64,000 nucleotides of DNA from an uncultured Desulfobacter sp. (GCF_963664415.1 NZ_OY761442.1:496001-560000); one strand, 5' to 3'. Positions 28,572 through 38,926 are shown, counted from the first letter of the stretch. A program made the numbers and translations. The notes: generated by a model not told the origin, from the letters alone.

Positions 28572-28784
28572 TAAAATAAATATTTTAAAAAAAAAGTGGT
28601 GAGTAAATGAAAAATAAAAAAAATAATGCTATTTGAAAAAAACATTTGACGAACAACTTTCAAACGTTTCATACTAATAAACATCCTATTTCTTCAAAAT
28701 TCCCTCCAAAACAAAAAATAAATGAATTTTTATTTTTTGTCTGAAAAGGCTTATTGAGTAAATATAATCCTAAAGGAGGGTCCC
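28572..28784. other. AT-rich leader of the small membrane-protein gene
   Basis: A very AT-rich 213-bp interval with no ORF of note. AAAGGAGGG at 28772-28780 is the ribosome-binding site of the gene starting at 28785. Confidence 0.4.
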
Positions 28785-28902
28785 ATGAAAAAATCCCATA
28801 CAGATTCTGATTCCGTAAAATACCGCCGCAAAACTCCAAATGGAGAACATATTGAATTTGAAATTAAATGGGGCCGAACCACCCTTCTTATATTCTTTTT
28901 GA

Positions 28903-30583
28903 GTAACTACTCACCCCCATAAAAAAATGTCAAAAAACTAAAAAAAAGCTTGACAGGTTTTTGGGAGGTATTTTTTTGAAAAATCAAATTACATCAAAAT
29001 ATCCTCGTGCTACATAATAATGTGGCATGCATTTGACAATCACAAAAATTTAATGAAATTTTATCCGATTCGTTGAGAAAATGGATTGTAGGGCAACTCA
29101 GGAGGTCAAAAAAAGCTGTGTTATAATACAAGTATGGCAACGATGAACAAAACCAGTGTTCGAGAAGAAGTCGATCGTGTGAAGCAAGAGTTTGAGCAAC
29201 TGAGCTTGGCAGGCAAGGTAACTCCTGAGGTAAAGGTGTTAATGAATAGCATGCTTCTCGTTGTGGAATTGATCCTGTCTGTTTTTCTCGAAAAGCAAAC
29301 TCGCAAAAACAGCAAAAATTCAAGTTTGCCTTCTTCTCAAACGGACAGAGATGAAACTGCCAAACCGACTTCTACCGGCAAGGGAAAGGGCAAAAAAGTC
29401 AGTGGTGAAATCAGTAACACCCGTGTTAACGAAACTGTCACCATTGCCAAAGCTGAAACCTGTGATGTCTGCGGCACACCTTTGGATCAAACTCCTTGCC
29501 AGGGGCTCGAACGGCGGACAAAGATAGACATCGTTTTTGAAAAAGTTGTAGAGCACATTGATGCCGAGATAAAGGAATGTCCCAACTGCAAGGCGACGGC
29601 AAAAGGGCATTTTCCCGAAGACATGCCCGGAAGTTTACAGTACGGCAATGGACTCAAAGCTTTTGCCATTCATTTGATAATCAGTCAAATGGTTGCTCTC
29701 AATCGGGTTCAGAAACAGATATCTGCCATGATCGGCACTGTTATCTCCGAGGCAACTTTGCTCAAGTTTGTATGGAGGCTTTATCAATCTCTTGAGGAAT
29801 GGGAGACAAAATCCATTGAAAGTATCCTTCATGCCCCTTCCATTCATGTGGATGAGACATCATTCCGGGTGGAAGGTAAAAATCATTGGATTCATGTATA
29901 TTCTTCAGGAGGAATCACGCTAAAATTACTTCATCGAAAGCGGGGCAAGGAGGCGATTGTTGATTTGAATATCATTCCCCGCTATGGTGGGGTGATCATC
30001 CATGATTGCTGGGCATCATATTTATCATATGATCATTGTGGACATGGACTTTGTGGTTCGCACTTATTACGGGAACTGACCTTTATTGTTGATTCCAATC
30101 AATACAAGTGGGCCATTAATATGAAAAAGTTATTGCAGGAGACTTGTCATATTGTGTCCAAGCGAGAGGATAAATGCCTTACCGATAAAGAATATGCAAA
30201 TTTGCAGAAACGCTACCGCAACATTCTTACACGTGGGGATAAAGAATTACCGGAGATTCCGCCAAAGCCAAAAGGTAAGCGTGGAAAGATAGCCAAATCA
30301 GATGCTCATAATCTTTGGGAAAGGCTGAAAAAATATGAAACAGCGGTATTGTTGTTTGCCAGAGAATCGTATGTCCCCTTTACCAACAATCGGGCGGAGC
30401 GTGATCTCCGCATGGCAAAGGTGAAACAGAAAATATCAGGATGTTTTAGGCGCCGGCATTATGCTCATGCCTATTGTCGAATTTCAAGCTATCTGCAAAC
30501 AATGGCAAGCCAGGGTATCAACCCGCTTGTGGCTATTCAGATGGCTTTGACAGGTAAACTTACAGATATGGGTGAGTAGTTAC
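28903..30583 (+). mobile_element. Single-ORF IS66-family element (ISBst12-like)
   Basis: The inverted ends are GTAACTACTCACCC (28903-28916, complement 30570-30583). The 8-bp duplication CTTTTTGA lies at 28895-28902 and 30584-30591. The length is 1681 bp. There are no tnpA/tnpB genes, as in the ISBst12 subgroup. Confidence 0.93.
29134..30579 (+). CDS. IS66-family transposase (ISBst12 type)
   Basis: A 481-residue transposase. It has an N-terminal coiled coil, a zinc-ribbon-like CDVCGTPLDQTPC...CPNCKA and a DDE core with IHVDETSFRV, IHDCWASYL and YVPFTNNRAERDLRMAKVK. It is intact and probably active. The stop lies within the right inverted repeat. Confidence 0.94.
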   Translation: MATMNKTSVREEVDRVKQEFEQLSLAGKVTPEVKVLMNSMLLVVELILSVFLEKQTRKNSKNSSLPSSQTDRDETAKPTSTGKGKGKKVSGEISNTRVNETVTIAKAETCDVCGTPLDQTPCQGLERRTKIDIVFEKVVEHIDAEIKECPNCKATAKGHFPEDMPGSLQYGNGLKAFAIHLIISQMVALNRVQKQISAMIGTVISEATLLKFVWRLYQSLEEWETKSIESILHAPSIHVDETSFRVEGKNHWIHVYSSGGITLKLLHRKRGKEAIVDLNIIPRYGGVIIHDCWASYLSYDHCGHGLCGSHLLRELTFIVDSNQYKWAINMKKLLQETCHIVSKREDKCLTDKEYANLQKRYRNILTRGDKELPEIPPKPKGKRGKIAKSDAHNLWERLKKYETAVLLFARESYVPFTNNRAERDLRMAKVKQKISGCFRRRHYAHAYCRISSYLQTMASQGINPLVAIQMALTGKLTDMGE

Positions 30584-30659
30584 CTTTTTGATTCTCTTGG
30601 CCGCGAGACTCGTCGAGAGCAAAGATCTCCTATTATTTTTCAGGAATTTTTTATCATGA

Positions 30660-31047
30660 CCCATTCAGGCACCGGGGGATGGTATTAAGGACCAACGGCA
30701 ATTTTTGAATACGAAAATCACCTGTATTTTTTTGTAAAGCGTAGTACAGTTATCTATAATCCTTTCATAGCAAGGCTTTCAGATGTTTTTTTCGAAGGAG
30801 ACGGTATGCGTGGCGGATATGGCCCAGTGGAAGCGAGGGTGTCATGAGGGGCAAGGTAGGTATAGTGGAGCCTAATATATCTTTTATTTTTCCTTAGCGT
30901 ACGTTTTCGTTCCATTGGACTTCAGACCCCTTAATAAGATTTGAATCTGATATGGTCAATAACAGAAGTAGTCAATACCCCTTTCAATAAAGGCTTTTGG
31001 CTTGAATGATAGACATAGTCCGCACCATAGTCTTCTTAATTTTATGT
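30660..31047. other. Intergenic region, no supported gene
   Basis: A possible 13-codon frame at about 30805-30846 follows AAGGAG but matches nothing. No stable terminator, tRNA or repeat was seen in these 388 bases. It separates the split small gene from the IS1-like element. Confidence 0.35.
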
Positions 31048-32230
31048 TAAAAAAGTCTGGGCACTGGGCCTATAACATTCGCATAATCAGGCATCGTAAT
31101 AAAGCACCAGTTAAACTTGTTGGTTTAGGCCGCTCTCTGCATGGATAAGATACCTTCCAGAGATAGCGGTTTTGCTAATATTCCCAAAGTAACAGCGGGA
31201 ACCTCTCTCGTCGTCCAATGCGGACGGACATAGTTATGAATTATTTGATGAACATCCAGTGTTCTTTGTAAGCCCTTTACCGTTTTTGCATAAGTGTTTG
31301 TCTTCCTCCTGAAGGTACTATTCTTTCGCCTGATTGCAGCATTTTGAGCCTCAAGATGGTTCGCATGGATTTCGAACTCCTTTAAATCTTGAGCCGTATC
31401 AAGATGTTCTCGCTGTGGAGCTTGGTATTTTGGGCGCTTACGGCCTTTTTTGTGTTTTTGATCCCCTTTGTTTTTAACACGAACTCTGACTCCTTTAGGA
31501 AGAACCCGGGGAGGACGCCCCCTTTTACCGGTTTGAAGGACCTCGGAACATAACTCGAAAAGCATATTACCATATCGTCTTTCACCATCTGAAAGAAACG
31601 ATAAATCATCTGTATGATCGATATACCCGCATACGGTTTTTATAACTGATTTGAATAATGCCGTATCTTTTTTCCCACATCGTTGGTCGACAATAAATCG
31701 ACTGGCTCTTTCCATAATGACAGCTGTCCAGCCTTCGGATTCCGATGGCATTGTCCGTTTCCCGACGATGGTGTAGAGCTTATCCCCTTCAAATGTCAGG
31801 GATATAAATTCACGACAAAAACCATATAGCAACAATGTGGCTTTCTGGTCGGCAAATCTATTTTCCCATAGTGCAATGGTACTTTTGTTTGATCTCAAGA
31901 CCCTGCCGGTTGCTCGAAGCCCAAGGCCTTCACTGCGAAGTCTCAATGCAGATGCAACCTTGCTGATTGGAGTTTTAATATTATTCATGGCTGTATTGTG
32001 GGTTTCCGAAAACAAGCGTTCACAATTCCTGCAGATATACAGTTTGCGGACTCCATTGTGTATAGTCGGATAATGTTTAAAAACCGATGTGTCAGATGAG
32101 CAGCAATATGGGCATTGGAGTGGGGGCGTTTTTTTCATAATCGCTGTTAATCACATCATCCATAGAATATCAATCCTCATTTTAAAAAGAAGGTGCGTTC
32201 AACGGTTCAGGCCCAGTGCCAAAAGTCTGC
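31048..32230 (-). mobile_element. IS1-like element (approximate ends)
   Basis: A 12-bp inverted repeat GGCACTGGGCCT-type core lies at 31060-31071 and 32210-32221, flanking one transposase ORF. The outer boundaries are set about 10 bp beyond these cores, and I could not find a target duplication. The element lies about 14 bp downstream of the fic stop codon. Confidence 0.7.
31125..32138 (-). CDS. IS1-like transposase
   Basis: A 337-residue protein with an N-terminal zinc finger (CPYCCSSD...CRNCERLF), an HTH (LRATGRVLRSNKSTIALW) and a catalytic domain with DKLYTIVG, DGERRYGN and a C-terminal IIHNYVRPHWT. This layout fits the long IS1-family transposases of environmental bacteria. The frame is intact. 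Confidence 0.75.
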   Translation of the reverse strand: MKKTPPLQCPYCCSSDTSVFKHYPTIHNGVRKLYICRNCERLFSETHNTAMNNIKTPISKVASALRLRSEGLGLRATGRVLRSNKSTIALWENRFADQKATLLLYGFCREFISLTFEGDKLYTIVGKRTMPSESEGWTAVIMERASRFIVDQRCGKKDTALFKSVIKTVCGYIDHTDDLSFLSDGERRYGNMLFELCSEVLQTGKRGRPPRVLPKGVRVRVKNKGDQKHKKGRKRPKYQAPQREHLDTAQDLKEFEIHANHLEAQNAAIRRKNSTFRRKTNTYAKTVKGLQRTLDVHQIIHNYVRPHWTTREVPAVTLGILAKPLSLEGILSMQRAA

Positions 32231-32243
32231 AAAATATTCATTT

Positions 32244-32828
32244 TTACAGTTCTCTTATTCGTGAAAGATTCTTTTTCAATATTTTTAGCAAATCCTGATT
32301 ATTTCCAAAAAACGATTTTTCAGATGCTATATTCCAAGATTCTCCACGCAATTTAGACACATCGAGTCTAAATCCTACTGCGATGCTTATTTTTTGAACA
32401 TAAACACGAATTGCACGCCCATTCCCATCTAAAAAAGGGTGCACTGCGTTAAGTTCACTTACAATTTCAGTGAGTTTTTTTGAAAACGCTTCTGTGCTCA
32501 TTCCTCTTAATTCTGAAATAACAATTGATTTTGTTATTTTATCAATTTCTTGCTTAATGAATTCGGGCCTACAGAAAACACTTATTCCCTTTTCGATGGG
32601 GACATTCCTAAATTCACCAGCCCAGTCATATACGTCTTGTAGGGTATGTGCATGAATTTGTTTTAAATGATATGTCGAGAAATCACCATCAGGAACGGTA
32701 TCTAAACGAGCCAGAAAAGATAAAAGTTCAAAACGATCAAGATCTTTTTGATTGGTGATTCCCGGCTTATTTTTTAAAATATTCGTACCGGGAATCAAAT
32801 GCGGTTTTGCAACTTTGTATCGTTTCAA
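32244..32828 (-). CDS. fic: Fic-domain protein (putative AMPylator toxin)
   Basis: A 194-residue Fic protein. Fic enzymes transfer AMP or related groups from nucleotides to target proteins. The complete catalytic loop HPFLDGNGR is at residues 130-138, with the His, Asp, Asn and Arg that the reaction needs. The flap region lies near residues 60-90. Its start overlaps the antitoxin-like gene by 4 nt. No inhibitory motif is evident in the protein itself, which fits a class I arrangement with a separate antitoxin. It is the last gene of the AT-rich operon-like block. Confidence 0.9.
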   Translation of the reverse strand: MKRYKVAKPHLIPGTNILKNKPGITNQKDLDRFELLSFLARLDTVPDGDFSTYHLKQIHAHTLQDVYDWAGEFRNVPIEKGISVFCRPEFIKQEIDKITKSIVISELRGMSTEAFSKKLTEIVSELNAVHPFLDGNGRAIRVYVQKISIAVGFRLDVSKLRGESWNIASEKSFFGNNQDLLKILKKNLSRIREL

Positions 32829-33025
32829 AGATTCATCCTTTTTTTGATTTCTTTTATCATTTCATCTGGATTCAGACCTTGATGGATCATATTTTCCATA
32901 AACTTTTTATCCTCATGAGTAATATGCAGATTTTCAACAGCACAAGAAGCATATCCCTCTCTCAAGATCCTCAGACGGCTCTTAATAGCTTTTCTATCCA
33001 ACAAGTTACTGTTTTTTCTTCGCAC
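32825..33025 (-). CDS. FicA/VbhA-like antitoxin
   Basis: A 66-residue protein directly upstream of, and overlapping, fic. It contains SCAVEN, matching the (S/T)xxxE(G/N) inhibition motif of class I Fic antitoxins, which blocks ATP positioning in the Fic active site. It then has GLNPDEMIKEIKKR, a helix typical of this small family. The gene lies 19 nt downstream of the polymerase-like gene, so co-transcription with it is likely. Confidence 0.8.
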   Translation of the reverse strand: MRRKNSNLLDRKAIKSRLRILREGYASCAVENLHITHEDKKFMENMIHQGLNPDEMIKEIKKRMNL

Positions 33026-33044
33026 TTGGCCCTCCTTGCTTTAT

Positions 33045-35342
33045 TCAATATTTTAAAATCCATCTTATTGAATTATTAACCGCTATTTCCCGGGTTTCAA
33101 TATTTGAACTTTTCAGACCGGCAAAATATTTTTTTTTGTTTTGATACACCGCAAACCCTTTATCTAAAGTCTGCTTCTTGAATTGTTCAATCCAATTGAA
33201 TAATATCTGGTATCTCATATATAGATCATGTCGAATCGTTAAAACTGTCGTTCGATCAAGCATAAATTCTTTTGATAGTTTATAATCCGAATATCCAGAA
33301 ATAATTGCTAAAAACAATTCATTGGTATTTAATTCTTTCATGATCGGGTTAGCTACCATGTATTGGTTTCTCCTTTTCTTCCAATCCATATTCAGGTTCG
33401 GGTCTTGAACGATCCTACTTATAATATCAATTGATTTTTTTTCGCATTTAAAGAGTGGTTCTATTTCAGAGGGAAAACAAGCTTGAATTTTTTCAATACC
33501 ACTGATTCCAAATATATCTGGACTAATTGATGAAACAGCCCCATAAGGCAGTTTTGTTTGGTTAAAAAGCGGATAAATTTTATTATTTTTCACCCGTTTT
33601 AAAATGGAATCGACTTTCTTAAGCTGACTTTGAATTGTTTTATATTTTACAATCAGTTTTAATACTGATTTCGTAATGGCTAATTGTTTCAGTGCGCCCA
33701 AAGTAACTTTTTTTGACCCGACGAATTGTTGGAGATCCAAATTTTTATTTAATACTACCGAAAGCTCTTTTTGCGAATCAATATCAAATTCCAGTCCGAT
33801 TTCATCATATACTGCTTTTTTCGTTTTTTCGGATTTTGAAAGAATGTCCAGTCGAACACTTTCTAAATTATTAATTTTTACTGGGACACCTTCAAATTCC
33901 AAATTTCCCAATTGTTTGATTAGTGGAAGCGTATCGCTAAAATATTGATCCTCAATTTCTTTTTTCTTTAATTCTTCGTTAAGCCGATAATATAATTGTA
34001 AAGTAACATCAGCATCCTCACAACCATGATTCACAATTTGTTTCAAGGGAAGGTCAAGAAATGTTTGATGTTTTTCAACGATTTCATTATATGATTTAAT
34101 TTGTTTACCAAGCAATTTCGAAGACAGATGTTTCAAATTAAAGAACGTCCAGTCCCCAAAACATTCATATGCAGCCAGGAGAGTATCAAAATAGATATTT
34201 TTAATATTGACACTATTCCTGCGTAACAGTAGATAATCGTACTTTATATTGTGTCCGATATATTTGATTGGTGTATTTACAATTCTGTTCAGGAAAGAAA
34301 GAACATCTTCACTCGTAATATCCTTTAGGTTTTCTTCGATTAAAGGCAGAAAGTAAGCCTCTCCTTTCTTTACGGAAAAGGAGACACCAAATAGTGTGGC
34401 ATGGCGGGGATCTTTATCATCGCTTTCAGTATCGATTGAACAAAATTCAGATGACAGGAGCAATTTCTCAAGCTTTTTAAGACTTTTTAAATCAAGCACA
34501 GCTTTATATGAGGTTGATTCTGATATGTCTGTCGTTATTTTCAGGTTGATTTTGGTTGGTGTTTTCAGCAGTCTTGTCAAAGAATAAAATCCATAGGCTT
34601 CCAATATGGATACCGTTTTGTCATTATTCAAATTTATCGACCAGTCTTTAGTTATCGCAGGGGATTTTCTCCAATCATCCTGAATTTTTGATTCTGTATA
34701 TTTGGTTAAAAATGAATCTTTATTTTTCTCTAATTTCTTTTTTATTACCGGTGTGATTTTGGTGATATTATCATAAATATTATCAAGATCTCCAAACAAC
34801 TCGACCAGCCTTATCGCCTGCAGTTTAGTTAAATTTAATGAGACGGCACCTTCGGTTAAAGCCAAAAATGTAGGAATGTTTATTGGATCAACTCCGAGTT
34901 TCCTCTTTATTGAGCTTGGCGACATACAAAGGATATTTTTTGGATCAGACGGAATAACAATTGAAACGTTATCATTTGCCAATTGCAATAATTTTTTATC
35001 AGGTGAGACTATATATGACACATCGCCTGTTAACTGGTGGTAGATTTCTAATATATTTTGATTTTCATGATAACTGTTTGGAATTTTTAGTTCATTGATA
35101 AAATTAATAACCTGTAAGACATTTTCTTTTGATGTTACTGAAATGGAATCTTTACAAAAGGCCAGTAGTCCGTTGTTAATTCCAATTGATTTTCGAATTC
35201 TGAGGAAATCTCTTAAAAAGCCATATAGGAATGTGTTATCCACACCGTCTTTTACAAATAGTGGTGCACCGAAAAATGCACTATGCGTATTTCGAAGGAT
35301 AAAGGTGGTATCAATAAAAAAAGTATGCTTGGGGATCACCAT
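33045..35342 (-). CDS. DNA polymerase I-like protein with degenerate nuclease and polymerase domains
   Basis: A 765-residue protein with the PolA domain order. Residues 1-210 match the 5'-nuclease domain: Asp11 is kept, but VVFDAK has become LAFCKD and GDKD has become PDKK, so the nuclease is probably dead. Residues 280-460 match the 3'-5' exonuclease. Asp304 and Glu306 (SIDTES), Asp369 (NIKYD) and Asp443 (HGCEDADVTLQL) are conserved, with only the Exo III Tyr changed to His. Residues 470-765 follow the thumb and fingers, but motif A is degraded (KCEKKSIDI) and the protein ends before motif C (VHDE). It cannot be a normal polymerase. Its start overlaps the upstream transposase by 7 nt. Confidence 0.82.
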   Translation of the reverse strand: MVIPKHTFFIDTTFILRNTHSAFFGAPLFVKDGVDNTFLYGFLRDFLRIRKSIGINNGLLAFCKDSISVTSKENVLQVINFINELKIPNSYHENQNILEIYHQLTGDVSYIVSPDKKLLQLANDNVSIVIPSDPKNILCMSPSSIKRKLGVDPINIPTFLALTEGAVSLNLTKLQAIRLVELFGDLDNIYDNITKITPVIKKKLEKNKDSFLTKYTESKIQDDWRKSPAITKDWSINLNNDKTVSILEAYGFYSLTRLLKTPTKINLKITTDISESTSYKAVLDLKSLKKLEKLLLSSEFCSIDTESDDKDPRHATLFGVSFSVKKGEAYFLPLIEENLKDITSEDVLSFLNRIVNTPIKYIGHNIKYDYLLLRRNSVNIKNIYFDTLLAAYECFGDWTFFNLKHLSSKLLGKQIKSYNEIVEKHQTFLDLPLKQIVNHGCEDADVTLQLYYRLNEELKKKEIEDQYFSDTLPLIKQLGNLEFEGVPVKINNLESVRLDILSKSEKTKKAVYDEIGLEFDIDSQKELSVVLNKNLDLQQFVGSKKVTLGALKQLAITKSVLKLIVKYKTIQSQLKKVDSILKRVKNNKIYPLFNQTKLPYGAVSSISPDIFGISGIEKIQACFPSEIEPLFKCEKKSIDIISRIVQDPNLNMDWKKRRNQYMVANPIMKELNTNELFLAIISGYSDYKLSKEFMLDRTTVLTIRHDLYMRYQILFNWIEQFKKQTLDKGFAVYQNKKKYFAGLKSSNIETREIAVNNSIRWILKY

Positions 35343-36919
35343 TCTCGATAGTTACCTGATTTAATATTATTGTAATCCAAAAAGAAATTTACATCCCAGA
35401 TTTTTTTTCCGGCTCGTTTAGGATTTTCAATGAAATATTCATTCCGTTCCGAAAAATAGTCTGATATTGCTTTTTTCATTTCAATTTCTGATTGGTAATT
35501 AGAGTTGTGAATGACGGCCTGTTTCATGCTACTAAAAATGGATTCAATTATATTTAAAAATTGAGAACAACTTGGAAGTGGAATTAGTTCGATGGTTGGC
35601 CCATGGGTATATTCAAGCGTATTTTTATTAAACTTATCTAACCAGCCAGTTAGCTCGTTGGAACTATGCCATGATGCAGCATCCCAAGTAATATAAATTT
35701 TCTCTTTAAAAAAATATTGATTGAATAAAATTTCAATTAGATCAATCATACTATTGGTATCTTTTGAATTACTGTAGACCCAAGCTAACTGATTTGTGAT
35801 ACCATTTAGAGATGCTGAGAAAGAAACAGACCCTTTTGAAATTTGATTTGCTGATACATAATTCACACCTCCTCGTTTTGTGTAAACTTTGCCACCGTAT
35901 TTTTTTATTTTCATGGGGCCAACTTCATCAATGAAAAATAGTGCCTCAGAAGATTTAAGAGAATGAAGGGTATTTAATAGAAGTTCAATTTTTTCGTGAT
36001 AATTAGGGTCAGAACTTGTGAGAACTCTCCGAGCTTTTTTTAAAGAGTACCCGGCATCTTTTAAATAACGTCCGACAGTAGTTTCACTTATATCTTCCCC
36101 ATATGTTGCTCTATACACACTTGAAAGACAAACTTTTGTCCATCGGCTTCTGTTTACATTATAGAATTTGGGGGGATGATGTATTATTTCCATAATGCGT
36201 TTTTGTTTTATTCGTTTTTGCTTTTCCTTTCTACAAGAATCTCGTTTTTGTTTTGTTTTTTTAATCCCAGACACGTTATATTTTTTTTGATAATTCTTAA
36301 CCGTATTTTTTGAAATATCCATGATTTTGGAAATTGACCGAATACTGAAACCCTTGGCAATCATATCTATCACTACCCCGAATTTCCACTTTTTATAATC
36401 ACCAGATTTACCGCTTTGAATTATCGATTCACGTTCAAGTACAGTTAATTCTTTCTTTTTGCAAAATAAATTATTTGAATTCTGTTTTAGATAATTTAAA
36501 TAAGATTTACCTTTCACCATGCATCGATAAAGATCTGCCTTAAGAATTTTGTTCCCTATTTGTTTTCTGTTTTCTGTTAGCAACCGGCCAATATTCAAAG
36601 CCATGTATTTTTTGACTGTAGAAAGAGAGCCTTGATATCCTTGAATTTTTATTTTTTGAAAAACGTCTATAGCAGAAAATGCTGGCGAATCTGCGATTAA
36701 TTTATCGAGTTCATAGAAAAAAGGGCTTAATATTTTAAACTCATTTTTTAATTTATCAGTTGGAAATTCTGTTTTTTGGGAATATTTGCGAACAGTTTTC
36801 CTATTGAGGGACAACACTTTAGCAATATATCTTTGAGAATACCCTTCCCTGAATAACAAACGGATTCCAATAATGCTTTCATGAGATAACATTGCTAAAT
36901 TTGCACCTCTACTATCCAC
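35336..36919 (-). CDS. Long chimeric DDE transposase (IS21-like HTH, IS630-like core)
   Basis: A 527-residue protein. Residues 10-50 resemble the HTH start of IS21 transposases (REGYSQRYIAKVLSLNRKTV). A second HTH lies at about 190-212 (FSIRSISKIMDISKNTVKNY). The C-terminal half has an IS630/Tc1-mariner-type core with Asp331 (LFFIDEVGP), Asp413 (ITWDAASWHSS) and Glu459 (FLNIIESIF). It is much longer than usual IS630 transposases. The start is GTG at 36919, or ATG at 36892. It lies 31 nt after a paralogous gene and overlaps the PolI-like gene, suggesting one operon. Confidence 0.82.
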   Translation of the reverse strand: MDSRGANLAMLSHESIIGIRLLFREGYSQRYIAKVLSLNRKTVRKYSQKTEFPTDKLKNEFKILSPFFYELDKLIADSPAFSAIDVFQKIKIQGYQGSLSTVKKYMALNIGRLLTENRKQIGNKILKADLYRCMVKGKSYLNYLKQNSNNLFCKKKELTVLERESIIQSGKSGDYKKWKFGVVIDMIAKGFSIRSISKIMDISKNTVKNYQKKYNVSGIKKTKQKRDSCRKEKQKRIKQKRIMEIIHHPPKFYNVNRSRWTKVCLSSVYRATYGEDISETTVGRYLKDAGYSLKKARRVLTSSDPNYHEKIELLLNTLHSLKSSEALFFIDEVGPMKIKKYGGKVYTKRGGVNYVSANQISKGSVSFSASLNGITNQLAWVYSNSKDTNSMIDLIEILFNQYFFKEKIYITWDAASWHSSNELTGWLDKFNKNTLEYTHGPTIELIPLPSCSQFLNIIESIFSSMKQAVIHNSNYQSEIEMKKAISDYFSERNEYFIENPKRAGKKIWDVNFFLDYNNIKSGNYREW

Positions 36920-37894
36920 GGATTGATCTTATCGGGTAATTGTAATCATGCTAATAATCTCGATAATTCCCTGATTTAATGTTGTTGTAATCCAAAAAGA
37001 AATTTACATTCCAGATTTTTTTCCCGGCTCGTTTAGGGTTTTTTTTAAAGAAATCATTTCTTTCTTTAAAAAAAAGCGATATTGCAGTCTTCATTTCATC
37101 TTTAGATTGGTAATTTGAGTTGTGAATCACAGCTTTTTTCATGCAGCCAAACACGGATTCAATTATGTTTAAAAACTGAGAGTTGTTCGGAAGTGGGACG
37201 AATTCAATAAGAGGTGAGGAGGAAACTCCCTGAGTATCACGATTGAAAATATCTAACCAATCAGTTAATTCATGAGAACTATGCCATGATGCAGCATCCC
37301 ATGTAATGAATAATTTTGATTTATTGTGATATTGATTATAAAGAATTTCTATCAGATTTATCATCGCAGAGCTATCTTTTGATTCTTCATAAACCCATGT
37401 TACTTGATTCGTTTTCGCACACAATGCAGCGCTAAGTGTTATTGATCCTTTTGATTTTTGATTCTGCGGAATTGTAGTTATTTTTCCTTCTGTTGAATAT
37501 TGTATTCCTCCGTGTTTTTTGACTCTTATTGGGCCAACTTCATCTATAAAAAAAAGCGTTTCACGAGGTTTAAGAGAATGTAAAGTCTTAAGCAGTAGCT
37601 CCACTTTATCATGATAATTAGGGTCTGTGCTTGTGAGTATCTGTTTTGATCTTTTCACACTATATCCACAATTCCGAATATGCCTTCCCGCAGTGCGAGG
37701 GGATATAGCTTCTCCATGTTTTCTTTCATATGCTTTTGCTAAAGCAGTCATGGTCCAGCTTGCCCTATTTATGCCATATACCCTGGGTCTATTATGAAAT
37801 ATTTCCAATATTTTATTAGTTTTCTTCTTAGCATCAATTTTTTTCTTATGACGAGGTTTTTGGTCATAAAGTCCAGCCAAAACCTTTTTTTTAT

Positions 37895-38926
37895 GGCTCA
37901 TGTTGCGTTTCAAGGTCTTATTTGACCAAAAGTTCGACAAGCGAATGGAGCAGGGCCTTTCCCCGTTTGCCGACGTTATGAACGAACTCGAAAAAACCGA
38001 GATAGAACGGGAGCTTCTCTTGTGAGATGCCTCGATGAGGACGCAACCAACCACGTAGCAAGGACCAGAAGCCTTCCATGGTATTGACATGGACTTCATG
38101 GAAACCATCGCCATCCTCGTCTCTGGCGTATTCTCCAGCCCCGTGATTCACGCTCTTATGCTTGTACCCCCACTCGGTTAATCGATTGTAGATCGCATAT
38201 TCATCAGTGTAAATCAAAGTCCCCGGCAAAACGGTCGACTTTACCAAGGGCTCAATAGTTACCCTGCGAACATTAGCAAGCATTTGAATCACTACCAGAC
38301 CGCATCGCTGAATCATACCGAATACAGGTGGTTTCTCTTTTTCCAATGTACCCCGCCCACGAGCACCTCGTAAACGATTTCGACGGCCTTCCCTGCCTTT
38401 TCGGGCTACTGCTTCGGGATTGCCTTTATGCCCTGCTACAATGTAGACCTCATCACATTCAACTTCGTCTCCAAGGGTTACTTGAGGCTTTTTTTTATCA
38501 CGCCTTCACGAAGTTGGGTGGTCATCCTTTGAACATCAGTGCGGTCCAGGTCCAGTTCTTTGGCAATTTGCTTGTTGGACAAGTTCAACCCCATGAAATA
38601 CAGACACAATATCCATACCTTGAGGGGTTGGTGATGTCCAGCGAAGATGGTGCCTGTAAGGTCATCAAACCGTTTGCCGCAATTTTTACATTCATAACGT
38701 TGTCTGGCAGGTTCTTTTTCATCAAAACCCCTTTTGATTATTCGTTTGGAATCACAATACGGACATTGACGTCCTTCCGGCCAGCGCAACTCCCGAACAG
38801 TGTTGTAACATTGCGTATCATCAATCAGAGTCTTTATGTTTACTTGCATCCGTTGGGCCCCTATGGTGAATTGGGTCAAAAAGTTCACCATCTAACATTT
38901 CAAGCCCCTGATACGCAACATGAGCC
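37895..38926 (-). mobile_element. IS1595-family element, copy 2
   Basis: 1032 bp with the same GGCTCATGTTGCGT ends as copy 1. The 8-bp duplication TTTTTTAT lies at 37887-37894 and 38927-38934. It splits the second long transposase gene. It has the same orientation as copy 1. Confidence 0.94.
37918..38891 (-). CDS. IS1595-family transposase, copy 2, in two frames
   Basis: The layout is the same as at 27563-28536: zinc ribbon and HTH in the first frame to 38478, an A8 run just before the stop, and the DDE part in the -1 frame ending at 37918. One amino-acid difference is visible (RIIKR here, RVIKR in copy 1). Identity of the slip site in two separately inserted copies argues against random decay. 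Confidence 0.82.

Larger units (their letters stand above)
28785..30659 (+). pseudogene. Small membrane protein gene split by a single-ORF IS66
   Basis: The ATG at 28785 follows AAAGGAGGGTCCC. The frame codes for a charged N-terminus (RRKTPNGEHIEFEIKWG) and enters a hydrophobic helix when the IS interrupts it at 28903. Without the IS and its duplicated CTTTTTGA, the frame continues ILLAARLVESKDLLLFF and stops at 30657-30659, giving 61 residues with one membrane helix. The function is unknown. In its present form the product ends early inside the IS. Confidence 0.65.
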
